NCBI GenBank assembly: GCA_030606635.1
Contig: JAUWGA010000032.1
Location: forward strand, 1 to 12,452
DNA length: 12,452 nucleotides
Reading direction: 5' to 3'
Source: Methanosarcinales archaeon
GTDB taxonomy: Archaea > Halobacteriota > Methanosarcinia > Methanosarcinales > Methanogasteraceae
In this document: positions 1 through 7,501 of the stretch, piece by piece
How positions within the stretch are numbered: position 1 is the stretch's first letter
Layout of the letters: the number at the start of each line of letters is the position of its first letter
The notes under the pieces: model-generated
What the model saw: the letters and a program-made list of their open reading frames with translations, nothing else
Told to the model about the DNA's origin: nothing
Database searches by the model: none
Made by a program: the position numbers and the translations under genes

Positions 1-1298
1 GCAAGCAGGTTCCATCCGATCTCGAGCGTGGTATCGATGTCCCTGTCTTCATTCCGCCCCTGCCTGACGAACTGGTCCTCAAACATGTCAGCGAACTCGA
101 GGAACTTTCGATCGCGCTCAGAGAGCGCCTCCTTCCCAACGATTGCGACAAGACCCCTGAGATCGCTTCCTTCGGCGTAAGCCGCATACATCTGGTCGGA
201 AACCGCCTTGTGGTCTTCTCTTGTTTTGCCAACGCCAATCCCGGAGTTCATCAGCCGCGAAAGCGACGGAAGCACGTTTATCGGAGGATATATCCCCTTC
301 CTGTGCAGGTCTCTCGATACAACGATCTGCCCTTCGGTGATGTACCCGCTCAGATCAGGTATCGGGTGAGTGATGTCGTCGCCTGGCATCGAAAGGATCG
401 GGAACTGCGTGACAGAGCCTTTTCGCCCCTTGATGACGCCTGCTCGCTCGTAGATGGTTGAGAAATCGGTATACATGTATCCAGGATAGCCCCGCCTGCC
501 TGGAACCTCTTCTCTTGCCGCGCCCATCTGCCGGAGGGCTTCTGCGTAGTTTGTGAGGTCGGTGAGTACCACAAGTACGTGCATATCATGCTCGTAAGCG
601 AGATACTCGGCAGCAGTAAGCGCAAGTCTCGGCGTGATCAGCCGCTCGACAGCAGGGTCGTCTGCGAGATTTAAGAAGACCACAGCACGCTCAAGCGCGC
701 CAGTCCGCTCGAAATCCTGCATGAAGGTCTGCGCCTCCTCGTTCGTGATTCCCATTCCGGCAAAGACCACCGCAAACGGCTCCTCTGACCCGGGCACCTT
801 TGCCTGCCTTGCGATCTGGAGAGCGATGTCGTTGTGAGGAAGTCCTGAGCCAGAGAAGATCGGCAGTTTCTGTCCCCTCACAAGCGTGTTCATCCCGTCG
901 ATCGTGGAGATGCCGGTCTGGATGAAATCCTCAGGCGGCTTTCTCGCATACGGGTTCATGGCAGCGCCACCGATATCGATCCTGTCTTCGGGAACAATTC
1001 TCGGACCGCCGTCGAGCGGGTCTCCTGATCCTGAAAGGATCCGTCCAAGGAGGTCGATCGATACAGGCAGTTTGATAGTCTCGCCTGTGAACCTGACACC
1101 GCAACTCCGGTTCAAGCCACCCGTGCCCTCAAAGACCTGGACCACGACGATATCCTTGGAGGTGTCAAGAACCTGCCCGCGCTTCGTGGTTCCGTCTTCC
1201 AGTTTGATGTACACGAGTTCGTTGAATCCGATGGGCTCGGTCTTCTCCACAAAGATAAGCGGTCCTGAGACCTCATTGATCGTCTTATATTCCTTCAT
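1..1298 (-). CDS. atpB: A-type ATP synthase subunit B (3' end cut off by window)
   Basis: Non-catalytic B subunit of the A1 head of the archaeal A-type ATP synthase; it alternates with the catalytic A subunit in the hexamer on the cytoplasmic side of the membrane. My translation from ATG at 1298 opens MKEYKTINEVSGPLIFVEKT, the family's usual beta-barrel start. The nucleotide-binding region at about residues 149-156 reads SGSGLPHN, the degenerate P-loop that marks subunit B instead of A. Further on, EEVPGRRGYPGYMYTDF and the SVTQFPIL segment are also typical. About 432 residues are visible; the family is about 460, so roughly 25-30 C-terminal residues lie outside. The ATG overlaps the atpA stop in an ATGA, and GGAGG lies 7 bases upstream, so translational coupling to atpA is likely. 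Identity is very secure. Confidence 0.97.
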   Translation of the reverse strand, partial: MKEYKTINEVSGPLIFVEKTEPIGFNELVYIKLEDGTTKRGQVLDTSKDIVVVQVFEGTGGLNRSCGVRFTGETIKLPVSIDLLGRILSGSGDPLDGGPRIVPEDRIDIGGAAMNPYARKPPEDFIQTGISTIDGMNTLVRGQKLPIFSGSGLPHNDIALQIARQAKVPGSEEPFAVVFAGMGITNEEAQTFMQDFERTGALERAVVFLNLADDPAVERLITPRLALTAAEYLAYEHDMHVLVVLTDLTNYAEALRQMGAAREEVPGRRGYPGYMYTDFSTIYERAGVIKGRKGSVTQFPILSMPGDDITHPIPDLSGYITEGQIVVSRDLHRKGIYPPINVLPSLSRLMNSGIGVGKTREDHKAVSDQMYAAYAEGSDLRGLVAIVGKEALSERDRKFLEFADMFEDQFVRQGRNEDRDIDTTLEIGWNLL

Positions 1299-3037
1299 TT
1301 CACTGCCTCCCGCATCGTCTCAAACTCCTTATCCATCGTGGCGAGAACCTTGTCCAGTTCCGTATCAAGCTCTTTCTCGAACTTGACCTTTGATAGATCG
1401 TCCTTTGATTTCACAGAGATGATATCCTCAAGTGGGACTCCGCTTTCTAAAGCGTTGTTCGCCATATCGGAGTACTTTAAGATCGCCTTTATCAATCCAT
1501 ACTGGTGATCCATTGTACAGAACGTATCGACCGGATGGAATGCGTTCTGCTGCAGGAAAATTTCCCTGAGCATACGTGCAACCTCCATCGTCAGTTGCTG
1601 ATCCTCCGGAAGCGCATCCGAACCGACGAGTTGCACGATCTCCTGAAGTTCTGACTCCTTCTGGAGGATCTCCATCGCTTCACCACGCAGGAGTAGCCAT
1701 TCAGGCGATACCTGCTCGTTGTACCAGTCTGATAGAAGATCCGTGTACAGGCTGTAACTCTCGAGCCAGTTGATCGACGGAAAATGCCTCTTCTGCGAGA
1801 GTTTCGCATCGAGAGCCCAGAAGACCTTGACGATACGGAGTGTGTTCTGTGTCACGGGCTCAGAGAAGTCGCCGCCCGGCGGGGATACCGCGCCGATCAC
1901 AGTGACCGATCCGGTAAGCCCTGAGAGCGTGTCAACCCTTCCTGCACGCTCATAGAACTCTGATAGCCTGGCAGAGAGGTATGCCGGATACCCTTCCTCG
2001 CCAGGCATCTCTTCAAGTCGCGATGAGATCTCACGCATCGCCTCTGCCCACCTCGATGTCGAATCAGCCATCAGTGAGACGTCGTATCCCATATCCCGGT
2101 AATACTCGGCGATTGTGATCCCGGTGTACACCGACGCCTCTCTCGCGGCAACAGGCATATTTGAGGTGTTTGCAATAAGGACGGTTCGTTCCATCAGCGG
2201 CTTGCCGGTTTTCGGATCAGCAAGTTCCGGGAACTCGTTTAAGACATCAGCCATCTCATTCCCACGCTCGCCACACCCGATATAGACCACGATCTCGGTA
2301 TCACTCCATTTTGCAAGTTGCTGCTGGGTAACGGTCTTGCCGGATCCGAAAGGTCCCGGAATCGCGGCAGTCCCGCCCTTTGCAAGCGGGAAGAGTCCGT
2401 CAAGGATCCGCTGCCCGGTTATCAAGGGGATGTTCGGCATCAGTTTCTTACGAGACGGTCTTGGCGCACGTACCGGCCACTTCTGCATCAATGATAGTTC
2501 AGTACCGTCCGCAAGCGTGCATATACAATCGGTCACCTTAAACGATCCCGATTTGATATCATCGACGACCCCTGACACGTTTGGCGGAACCATGATCTTG
2601 TGTTCGATATGGGTCTCCGGAACCGTTCCGAGGATGTCTCCGCCCTTAACTTCAGTGCCTTTCGTTACGACCGGGGTGAACTCCCACTCCCTGTCACGGT
2701 CAAGCCCGGGAGCCGCAACGCCGCGCTCGATGAAATCGCTCTTCATCTTCTCCATGAGTACGGGAAGCGGGCGCTGGATTCCGTCGTAGATACTCTCAAG
2801 GAGCCCTGGTCCAAGTTCAACAGATAACGGCATGCCTGTATTCTCGACAGGCTCACCCGGCGCGATGCCTGATGTATCTTCATACACCTGAATGGTCGAT
2901 TTGTCGCCCTCGATACCTATCACCTCGCCCATAAGCCCCTCGTTGCCGACCTTGACCACATCGTACATCTTTGTGGGTACATCGATGACGGTCACGACCG
3001 GTCCTGCTATCCGGTATATAGTTCCTTTTATTTCCAA
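1295..3037 (-). CDS. atpA: A-type ATP synthase catalytic subunit A
   Basis: Catalytic subunit of the archaeal A1 head, making ATP from ADP and phosphate driven by ion flow through the membrane rotor. The 580 residues match the family's length. Visible features: N-terminal barrel (1-70), the A-specific bulge region (about 110-190), Walker A GPFGSGKT at 228-235, CGERGNEM at 255-262 with the catalytic Glu257, SLMADSTSRWAEAMRE at 321-336, and PGEEGYPAYL at 345-354. There is no intein, although intein insertion at this P-loop is known in some archaea. The start is TTG at 3037, inside the last codons of atpF; it gives the standard MEIKGTIYRIAGPVV N-terminus and has AGGTG about 7 bases upstream. The gene overlaps atpF by 10 bases and atpB by 4. 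Whether the enzyme uses protons or sodium depends on the rotor subunit, which is not in this window. Confidence 0.98.
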   Translation of the reverse strand: MEIKGTIYRIAGPVVTVIDVPTKMYDVVKVGNEGLMGEVIGIEGDKSTIQVYEDTSGIAPGEPVENTGMPLSVELGPGLLESIYDGIQRPLPVLMEKMKSDFIERGVAAPGLDRDREWEFTPVVTKGTEVKGGDILGTVPETHIEHKIMVPPNVSGVVDDIKSGSFKVTDCICTLADGTELSLMQKWPVRAPRPSRKKLMPNIPLITGQRILDGLFPLAKGGTAAIPGPFGSGKTVTQQQLAKWSDTEIVVYIGCGERGNEMADVLNEFPELADPKTGKPLMERTVLIANTSNMPVAAREASVYTGITIAEYYRDMGYDVSLMADSTSRWAEAMREISSRLEEMPGEEGYPAYLSARLSEFYERAGRVDTLSGLTGSVTVIGAVSPPGGDFSEPVTQNTLRIVKVFWALDAKLSQKRHFPSINWLESYSLYTDLLSDWYNEQVSPEWLLLRGEAMEILQKESELQEIVQLVGSDALPEDQQLTMEVARMLREIFLQQNAFHPVDTFCTMDHQYGLIKAILKYSDMANNALESGVPLEDIISVKSKDDLSKVKFEKELDTELDKVLATMDKEFETMREAVK

Positions 3038-3324
3038 AGATCAACACCTACTGCTTGTTTTATTTTTTCTCGTAACTGGGTAGTCTCTCCGCCTCCGACC
3101 AGAACCACAGTCGGCACGACCGATTCGTCGAGCACCGATTGCAGCGCATCCGGAAGAAGCGAAGCGTCATCGTTATTCATAACCAGTATTCCGACATCCT
3201 GATCCATAAGCACTTTGCGCACTGTCGGTTCTATCGTATCCTCAGTGACTTCGTACGTCTTTCTCACACCTGCGAGTCTGAATCCGAGCGTGAAATCTCC
3301 GCGTCCGATTGTTGCAAGTTCCAT
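3028..3324 (-). CDS. atpF: A-type ATP synthase subunit F
   Basis: Small central-stalk subunit of the A1Ao ATP synthase that binds the shaft (subunit D) and helps couple rotation to catalysis. It has 98 residues, the usual size of about 100. The sequence begins MELATIGRGDFTLGFRLAGV, the typical start of this Rossmann-like subunit, followed by the 'DVGILVMNNDD' strand-turn near residues 43-53 and the helix ending VGVDLWK. The Shine-Dalgarno sequence AGGAGA sits about 4-5 bases before the ATG. It is the first atp gene here: upstream lies a 191-base gap and then grpE, not the atpC or atpE found upstream of atpF in the usual euryarchaeal order (H-I-K-E-C-F-A-B-D). Its stop overlaps the TTG start of atpA. 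Confidence 0.95.
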   Translation of the reverse strand: MELATIGRGDFTLGFRLAGVRKTYEVTEDTIEPTVRKVLMDQDVGILVMNNDDASLLPDALQSVLDESVVPTVVLVGGGETTQLREKIKQAVGVDLWK

Positions 3325-3327
3325 TTT

Positions 3328-3334
3328 ATCTCCT
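3328..3334 (-). promoter_or_regulatory. Shine-Dalgarno sequence of atpF
   Basis: On the minus strand the bases read AGGAGAT, followed closely by the ATG at 3324. This is a strong match to the 16S rRNA tail and fixes the atpF start. Confidence 0.75.
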
Positions 3335-3411
3335 GCTGACGATATGCTTCATCGATACCTCAACTAATGCGTTCTATCAATGTTAAATGATCGCTTCACA
3401 GAAGGTTCCGA

Positions 3412-3423
3412 GGTAATAAATAG
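3412..3423 (-). promoter_or_regulatory. Candidate TATA box for a separate atpFAB promoter
   Basis: Minus-strand CTATTTATTACC lies in the 191-base gap between grpE and atpF, about 93 bases before the atpF ATG. An archaeal start site about 25 bases downstream would give a leader of roughly 65 bases ending in the Shine-Dalgarno sequence. It suggests atpFAB can be transcribed independently of the chaperone genes. This is inferred from motif and position only. Confidence 0.4.
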
Positions 3424-3515
3424 CTATTGGATTCGTGAGCCCCTGCGATTGAAATTTCCTTGTTCGGTTCCACAAGAGTGCCGGGTCTGTCCGGTCTGTT
3501 CAAACGTTGCCAGGC

Positions 3516-4058
3516 TTACTCTGCCACCTTGGCCATGCAGGGGCGGATCACTTTTGACTTGAATCTGTACCCGCGCTGCAGTTCCTCAACGATGATGCCG
3601 CTTTCAGAGTCGCACTTCACCCGGGCGATCGTCTCATGCAGGTACGGATCGAATGCCTCGCCGACCGACTCGATCGGGAAGACCTCTGCCTTCTCGAGCA
3701 CGTCATAAGACTGCCGCAGAATCATCTCTATTCCTTTTTTGATGTGGTCCACATCATGATCCTGTTGAATAGAGTCAAGAGCCCGCTCAAGATTGTCGAC
3801 CACATCGAGGATCGACAAGATGAGCGATTCATTTGCGTATTCTATCGATTCGACCGTCTCTTTCGCGGTTCTCTTCTTGTAATTCGCAAAATCCGCCTGC
3901 AATCTCTGCAAGCGGTCGAAATGCGAGTCTGCTCTCTCCTCGCATTCCGTGAGCCGCTCTTTCAACGCCTGAAGTGGTTCTGCATCCGCGTCTGCATCCG
4001 GGCCCTCTGCATCCTCAACTTCCAAAGTGCCAGACTCCTCGATCTCAGAATTGGTCAT
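3516..4058 (-). CDS. grpE: GrpE, nucleotide exchange factor for DnaK
   Basis: Cytosolic cochaperone that releases ADP from the Hsp70 protein DnaK. From the ATG at 4058 the protein has 180 residues: an acidic disordered N-terminus (1-28), a long charged coiled-coil helix (about 29-70, containing RLQADFANYKKR, a GrpE hallmark), a four-helix dimer region (to about 122), and the C-terminal beta domain with AFDPYLHETIARV at 135-147 and GYRFKSKVIRPCMAKV near the end. An earlier in-frame ATG at 4118 would add 20 residues read out of the thermosome gene's 3' end; that segment does not look like GrpE, so I prefer 4058. No strong Shine-Dalgarno is visible, but the start lies 14 bases inside the thermosome gene, so coupling is likely. 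No dnaK follows; its partner must be encoded elsewhere. Confidence 0.93.
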   Translation of the reverse strand: MTNSEIEESGTLEVEDAEGPDADADAEPLQALKERLTECEERADSHFDRLQRLQADFANYKKRTAKETVESIEYANESLILSILDVVDNLERALDSIQQDHDVDHIKKGIEMILRQSYDVLEKAEVFPIESVGEAFDPYLHETIARVKCDSESGIIVEELQRGYRFKSKVIRPCMAKVAE

Positions 4059-5676
4059 AGTCGTGTGGCGCCTGTCCCGGTCCCGGAGCCAGTTCCCTAC
4101 GCTGGGATGCAAGCACATCGTCGACCTTGAGGATCATGACTGTGGCATCGGTAGCGGATTTCAGGGACTGGGTCTTCACCCGTAGCGGCTCGATGACGCC
4201 ATTTCCATACATATCGATGATCTCGCCGTTGTACACATCGATGCCGGATGTTGTGCCGCCGGCTACGTGCTTCGCTTTGAGCATGGTCATCATGTCGGTC
4301 GAGTCGAGCCCTGCATTCTCTGCGAGTGTGTACGGGATCGCTTCCAGAGCGTCCGCGAACGCATCTACCGCGAGTTGCTCCTTGCCGCCGATCTCTCTGG
4401 CATAATCCCTGAGGCGAAGTGAAAGTTCGACCTCACATGCGCCTCCGCCAGCAACGACTGTATTATCCTTGACGACATCAGCCACAACCCGCAGCGCATC
4501 GCCAAGCGCGCCCTCGACGGTATCCAGAACATGTTCGGTGCCGCCATGAACGATGATGGAAACGGTCTTCGGATTCGGGCAGTCCTTTATGTAGATCAGT
4601 TCCTCATCCTCCGCGCCCTTCTCCTCGACAATTCCTGCTGTGCCGAGATCGCTCGCCTCCACATCCACGATATTCGAGAGGATCGTTGCGCCAGTGGCGC
4701 GTGAGATCGCCTCCAGATCATTGTCATTGACCCGCGCAACTCCGAGTATGCCGCGTTTGACAAGATATCCTTGCGCTGACTCAGTAATACTCTGGGTACA
4801 GAAGACGACATTCACGCCGATGTTGTAGAGACTATCGACATCTGACTTGATAGCAGACTCCTCTCCAGCGTACATCTCCTCCAATTGCGTAGCAGAGGTT
4901 ACTTTCATCTTTTCATTGCTCTTTCCGCCAGGCGCCTTGGCAAACTTCCGGAATTCGATGCCTGATGTCAACAGCGCAACATGCGCATCCTTGACGTGTT
5001 TTGGCATCGCATCGTGCACTCGCCTCTTGTCGATCACGACACCTGTGATCAGTTCGGTATCCTCGATGCTTTTACCAACGCTCTGCTGGATCCTGACGTT
5101 ATTAAAGACATCAATATCTCCGTTTTTAATGAATTGTATCGCACGTACGCAGATGGGCGCCAGAGCATCACATGCGATGGCTTTGCCGACCATTGCGGTT
5201 GCTGCGATGTTCTGTAGACGATCTGTGTCATCCCCTGCGACATCGATTGCAAGTTCGCCTAAAATTTCCTGTGATTTCTGTTCTGCCAGTTTATACCCTG
5301 CAATAACGGTCGTTGGATGGATGCCCCGCTCTATCAGTCCGCCTGCTTTTTTAAGCAGTTCGCCTGCAAGCATAACAGACGCAGTGGTGCCATCCCCGAC
5401 TTCCTTTTCCTGCGTACTTGCGATAGCAACGATCGTTTTTGCACTTGGGTGCTCTACAGCGATCTTACGCAGAATAGTCTCCCCATCATTGGTGATTGCG
5501 ACGTCTCCTGCCACATCTACGAGCATCTTGTCCATGCCGCTTGGACCAAACGTCGATTTTACCAGGTTTGCCACCGCCATAGCAGCGGTGATGTTCATCT
5601 GCAATGCATCCTTTCCACGTACATGCGCCTTACTTGGATCTATGACAATTATTGGTTGAGTGATCTGTCCAGCCAT
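4045..5676 (-). CDS. Thermosome subunit (group II chaperonin)
   Basis: Subunit of the archaeal ATP-dependent double-ring chaperonin with a built-in lid, acting in the cytosol. It has 543 residues, as usual. Visible motifs: RGKDALQMNITAA at 20-32, FGPSGMDKMLVD at 43-54, ITNDGETIL at 61-69, GDGTT at 94-98 (ATP binding), the apical region about 220-370, HGGTEH at 377-382, the catalytic-position Asp393 in GDALRVV, and AGGGACEVELS at 409-419. Several consensus positions differ (NDGETIL where NDGVTIL is common; HGGTE for RGGTE; EGALGDA for ERALEDA), and the C-terminus ends PGPGQAPHDYDQF, lacking the Gly-Gly-Met-rich tail common in thermosomes. It may therefore be a divergent or secondary paralogue. 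GGAGG precedes the ATG. The gene overlaps grpE downstream. Confidence 0.96.
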   Translation of the reverse strand: MAGQITQPIIVIDPSKAHVRGKDALQMNITAAMAVANLVKSTFGPSGMDKMLVDVAGDVAITNDGETILRKIAVEHPSAKTIVAIASTQEKEVGDGTTASVMLAGELLKKAGGLIERGIHPTTVIAGYKLAEQKSQEILGELAIDVAGDDTDRLQNIAATAMVGKAIACDALAPICVRAIQFIKNGDIDVFNNVRIQQSVGKSIEDTELITGVVIDKRRVHDAMPKHVKDAHVALLTSGIEFRKFAKAPGGKSNEKMKVTSATQLEEMYAGEESAIKSDVDSLYNIGVNVVFCTQSITESAQGYLVKRGILGVARVNDNDLEAISRATGATILSNIVDVEASDLGTAGIVEEKGAEDEELIYIKDCPNPKTVSIIVHGGTEHVLDTVEGALGDALRVVADVVKDNTVVAGGGACEVELSLRLRDYAREIGGKEQLAVDAFADALEAIPYTLAENAGLDSTDMMTMLKAKHVAGGTTSGIDVYNGEIIDMYGNGVIEPLRVKTQSLKSATDATVMILKVDDVLASQRRELAPGPGQAPHDYDQF

Positions 5677-5717
5677 TACGAGCCTCCGTAATTGTTATAT
5701 TCCAACTGATAGTACTT

Positions 5718-5727
5718 CTATAAAAAG
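5718..5727 (-). promoter_or_regulatory. Candidate TATA box of the thermosome-grpE unit
   Basis: Minus-strand CTTTTTATAG lies about 46 bases upstream of the thermosome ATG, in the 91-base gap after the radical SAM gene. With initiation about 25 bases downstream the leader would be about 20 bases and include the Shine-Dalgarno GGAGG. I saw no CIRCE-type inverted repeat around it. Confidence 0.55.
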
Positions 5728-5767
5728 ATTGCGGATGGGTTGGCAGATCCCTTGACCAGGATGCCGG

Positions 5768-6736
5768 TCACACCCACTCGTAATGCTTCAACACTTCCGG
5801 CTTAAACTCATAGAGGAGACTGCTTTCAACATATCCGAAGAAGAGGCACCCACCACATTCCTCTGACGCCCTTTTCCGCAGGTCCTTTGACGATCTCCAG
5901 ACATTCAGGATGCCGTCGCTCACATCCCCGAGATGCGTCCTTGCGACCCGGCAGTTCTCGATCCTGCCATCAGCAGTGACATGGAGGACGATATCGCTGG
6001 CATGGCACCTGAAATCGGGTTTCAGGTTCTTCACCATCGCAAGATATGTCAGGGAATTGATGATCGGGAACTTGCTCTTCTTAAGTCCGATGATCTGATC
6101 GACCGCCCTTCTGTACGCGCTCCGGTCCCTGATCCCGAGTTCCTCCCAGACCCTGCCCGATATCCCGCCAAACTCGTGGATCGGTTCGAACGATATCCAT
6201 ACGCCGAGATCACGCGCCAGATATATGAGATTCCTGATCTCATCCAGATTCTTTCCGCTTATTACGCAGTTTAAGAGGATGTTGTGACCCGCCTCCTTCG
6301 CTTCCATTATCCCGTCCAGCACGCAATCGAATTCAAATCCCCTGATCTCCTGAAATGTCTTTATCCCGTCCAGAGAGACTGACAGGTAATCGAGATCCGA
6401 TAGATCCGGGATCCGCTTCTTCAGGAGTTTTCCGTTGGTTATGAGCGAGGTCATCATCCCGAGGTCGTGGGCATGCTTGAGGATTTCAGGGAGATCCTTT
6501 CGCAGAAGCGGCTCGGCAGTCCACGCATTGTATGCCCCGATCCCAAAGGATCTTGCCTCATCAAGGAGACTTAGTATCTCTCCGGTCTCCATCTCCGCGC
6601 CCTCCTCCTTCCAGTACTCGCAGAACTTGCACTTGAGATTGCATCTCGCGTTGATCCCGTGCGACAGGACAAAAGGTCTTTTCCGGACCCTGAGCTGCCA
6701 GAGGGCTTTCGATGCCAGTACCGGTGAGAATGCCAT
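5768..6736 (-). CDS. Radical SAM protein with C-terminal four-cysteine (twitch/SPASM-like) region
   Basis: Probable iron-sulfur enzyme that cleaves S-adenosylmethionine to start radical chemistry; the substrate is unknown. In the 322 residues, Cys32, Cys36 and Cys39 (CNLKCKFC) form the CX3CX2C cluster motif. The usual SAM-binding GGEP motif appears as TAEP at 73-76, followed by LITNGKLL (98-105) and SVSLDG (119-124), which are standard barrel strands. The C-terminal region has Cys244, Cys262, Cys294 and Cys297 (CGGC), spaced like the single auxiliary [4Fe-4S] cluster of twitch domains, a shortened SPASM. This resembles enzymes that modify peptides or small cofactors, but no precursor peptide is seen beside it. 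No Shine-Dalgarno is present; a TATA-like element about 30 bases upstream suggests a leaderless mRNA. It stands alone, 91 bases before the thermosome gene. Confidence 0.9.
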   Translation of the reverse strand: MAFSPVLASKALWQLRVRKRPFVLSHGINARCNLKCKFCEYWKEEGAEMETGEILSLLDEARSFGIGAYNAWTAEPLLRKDLPEILKHAHDLGMMTSLITNGKLLKKRIPDLSDLDYLSVSLDGIKTFQEIRGFEFDCVLDGIMEAKEAGHNILLNCVISGKNLDEIRNLIYLARDLGVWISFEPIHEFGGISGRVWEELGIRDRSAYRRAVDQIIGLKKSKFPIINSLTYLAMVKNLKPDFRCHASDIVLHVTADGRIENCRVARTHLGDVSDGILNVWRSSKDLRKRASEECGGCLFFGYVESSLLYEFKPEVLKHYEWV

Positions 6737-6760
6737 GCAGAGTTATTATGCGCGAAGTTG

Positions 6761-6770
6761 GGTTTAAGTA
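6761..6770 (-). promoter_or_regulatory. Candidate TATA box of the radical SAM gene
   Basis: Minus-strand TACTTAAACC is centred about 30 bases before the ATG at 6736. No Shine-Dalgarno follows, so transcription probably begins at or within a few bases of the start codon. Confidence 0.45.
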
Positions 6771-6858
6771 TTGGGTTTCTGATGGGTTGCCGACTTTCCG
6801 GTGGCATTCGTGAGTTTCCAGAGTAGTCGGCATGGATATGGACCACGAGATGGAAATT

Positions 6859-6877
6859 ATAGGTTTTTGAAACCTAT
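6859..6877 (-). terminator. Hairpin at the end of the DUF454 gene
   Basis: ATAGGTTT and AAACCTAT form a perfect 8-base-pair stem around a 3-base loop (TTG on the plus strand). It covers the stop codon of the DUF454 gene (6874-6876) and is followed in the direction of transcription by AATTTCC. The tight hairpin at the exact gene end suggests 3'-end formation or mRNA protection. The T-tract after it is short, so termination is not certain. Confidence 0.45.
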
Positions 6878-7266
6878 GCATCCGGTTCCAGCGTCGGAAG
6901 GGAGAGGATGTGCACACTGACACACACCGCTACTATAATCAGCGCAACTTTGCCGAGTAAGAACGGGACAATGACAATTGCGGAATATCCTAGCGTCAGG
7001 ATCAGAAACAGAATCGACAGCAGCTTTGTCTTCATCGAAATTCCCTTCCCTTCGTGCCAGTTTCTGATGTAACTCCCAAACCAGCGGTTGTAGAGGAGCC
7101 AGCGGTACAATCTCTCCGAGCTTCTGGCATAGCATACAGCGGCAAGCAGGAGAAACGGAGTGGTCGGCAGGAGCGGGAGAACGACCCCCACACCCCCGAG
7201 TATGAGGAACACGGTACCCGCGATTTTCAGGAGCAACCCCATCGCCCTGGTTGGTCGTTTGTACAT
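6874..7266 (-). CDS. DUF454 / YbaN family small membrane protein
   Basis: Integral membrane protein of unknown function, 130 residues, matching the YbaN/DUF454 family length. Family hallmarks are clear: LGGVGVVLPLLPTTPFLLLA at 23-42, YARSSERLYRWLLYNRWFG at 46-64 and the GKGISMKTK turn at 73-81. Hydrophobic segments at about 11-30, 31-46, 82-102 and 104-123 suggest up to four helices, with a basic stretch (47-81) likely in the cytosol. The family is common in bacteria and sporadic in archaea, so ancient transfer is possible. The ATG at 7266 follows a TATA-like sequence by about 26 bases with no Shine-Dalgarno, and a perfect 9-base dyad spans this promoter. It has no obvious functional partner: the flanking genes are radical SAM and purL. 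Confidence 0.9.
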   Translation of the reverse strand: MYKRPTRAMGLLLKIAGTVFLILGGVGVVLPLLPTTPFLLLAAVCYARSSERLYRWLLYNRWFGSYIRNWHEGKGISMKTKLLSILFLILTLGYSAIVIVPFLLGKVALIIVAVCVSVHILSLPTLEPDA

Positions 7267-7304
7267 AGGATCATCTCTGTCTGTTGGGTAAATAAATGAT
7301 CCTA
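7266..7304 (-). promoter_or_regulatory. DUF454 promoter with a perfect 9-base inverted repeat
   Basis: TAGGATCAT (7266-7274) and ATGATCCTA (7296-7304) are exact reverse complements separated by 21 bases. On the minus strand the TATA-like CATTTATTTACC (7287-7298) lies between and into the upstream arm, while the other arm reaches the first base of the start codon. The arms thus bracket the TATA box and probable start site, about three helical turns apart from arm centre to arm centre, a good geometry for a dimeric repressor. Function is inferred. Confidence 0.5.
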
Positions 7305-7316
7305 CCTGATTTTAAA

Positions 7317-7335
7317 GGGAAAAACGGTTTTTCCC
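7317..7335 (-). terminator. Hairpin between purL and the DUF454 gene
   Basis: GGGAAAAA and TTTTTCCC pair perfectly over 8 bases around a CGG loop, and on the minus strand the stem is followed by TTTAAAATC. It lies about 165 bases past the purL stop and just before the DUF454 promoter. It could end purL transcription or insulate the next promoter. The distance from purL is rather long. Confidence 0.4.
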
Positions 7336-7501
7336 AACTTGTTTGTGCATCATCCATCTCACGAGATATCTGCCAGAGGGGATGCGGGATAAGGAATGAG
7401 GGCAGGCGACCCAGTAATTCTGATTATGCCCACCACGCTCATTCAATTCGTTTTGCGGGGCTGCTGGCACAATTTTTAAAATGGGAGTTGCTGACCCCCA
7501 A

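Noticed and set aside
886..1386. 166-codon plus-strand open frame
   Set aside because: Antisense to atpB and the end of atpA, with no domain and no promoter.
4847..5659. 270-codon plus-strand open frame
   Set aside because: It is the mirror of the thermosome gene, has no recognisable domain and has Ser/Thr/Ala-rich composition typical of antisense frames of GC-rich genes.
7336..7501. Possible tRNA or small RNA between purL and the DUF454 gene
   Set aside because: No cloverleaf, T-loop sequence or strong extended stem could be found on either strand.
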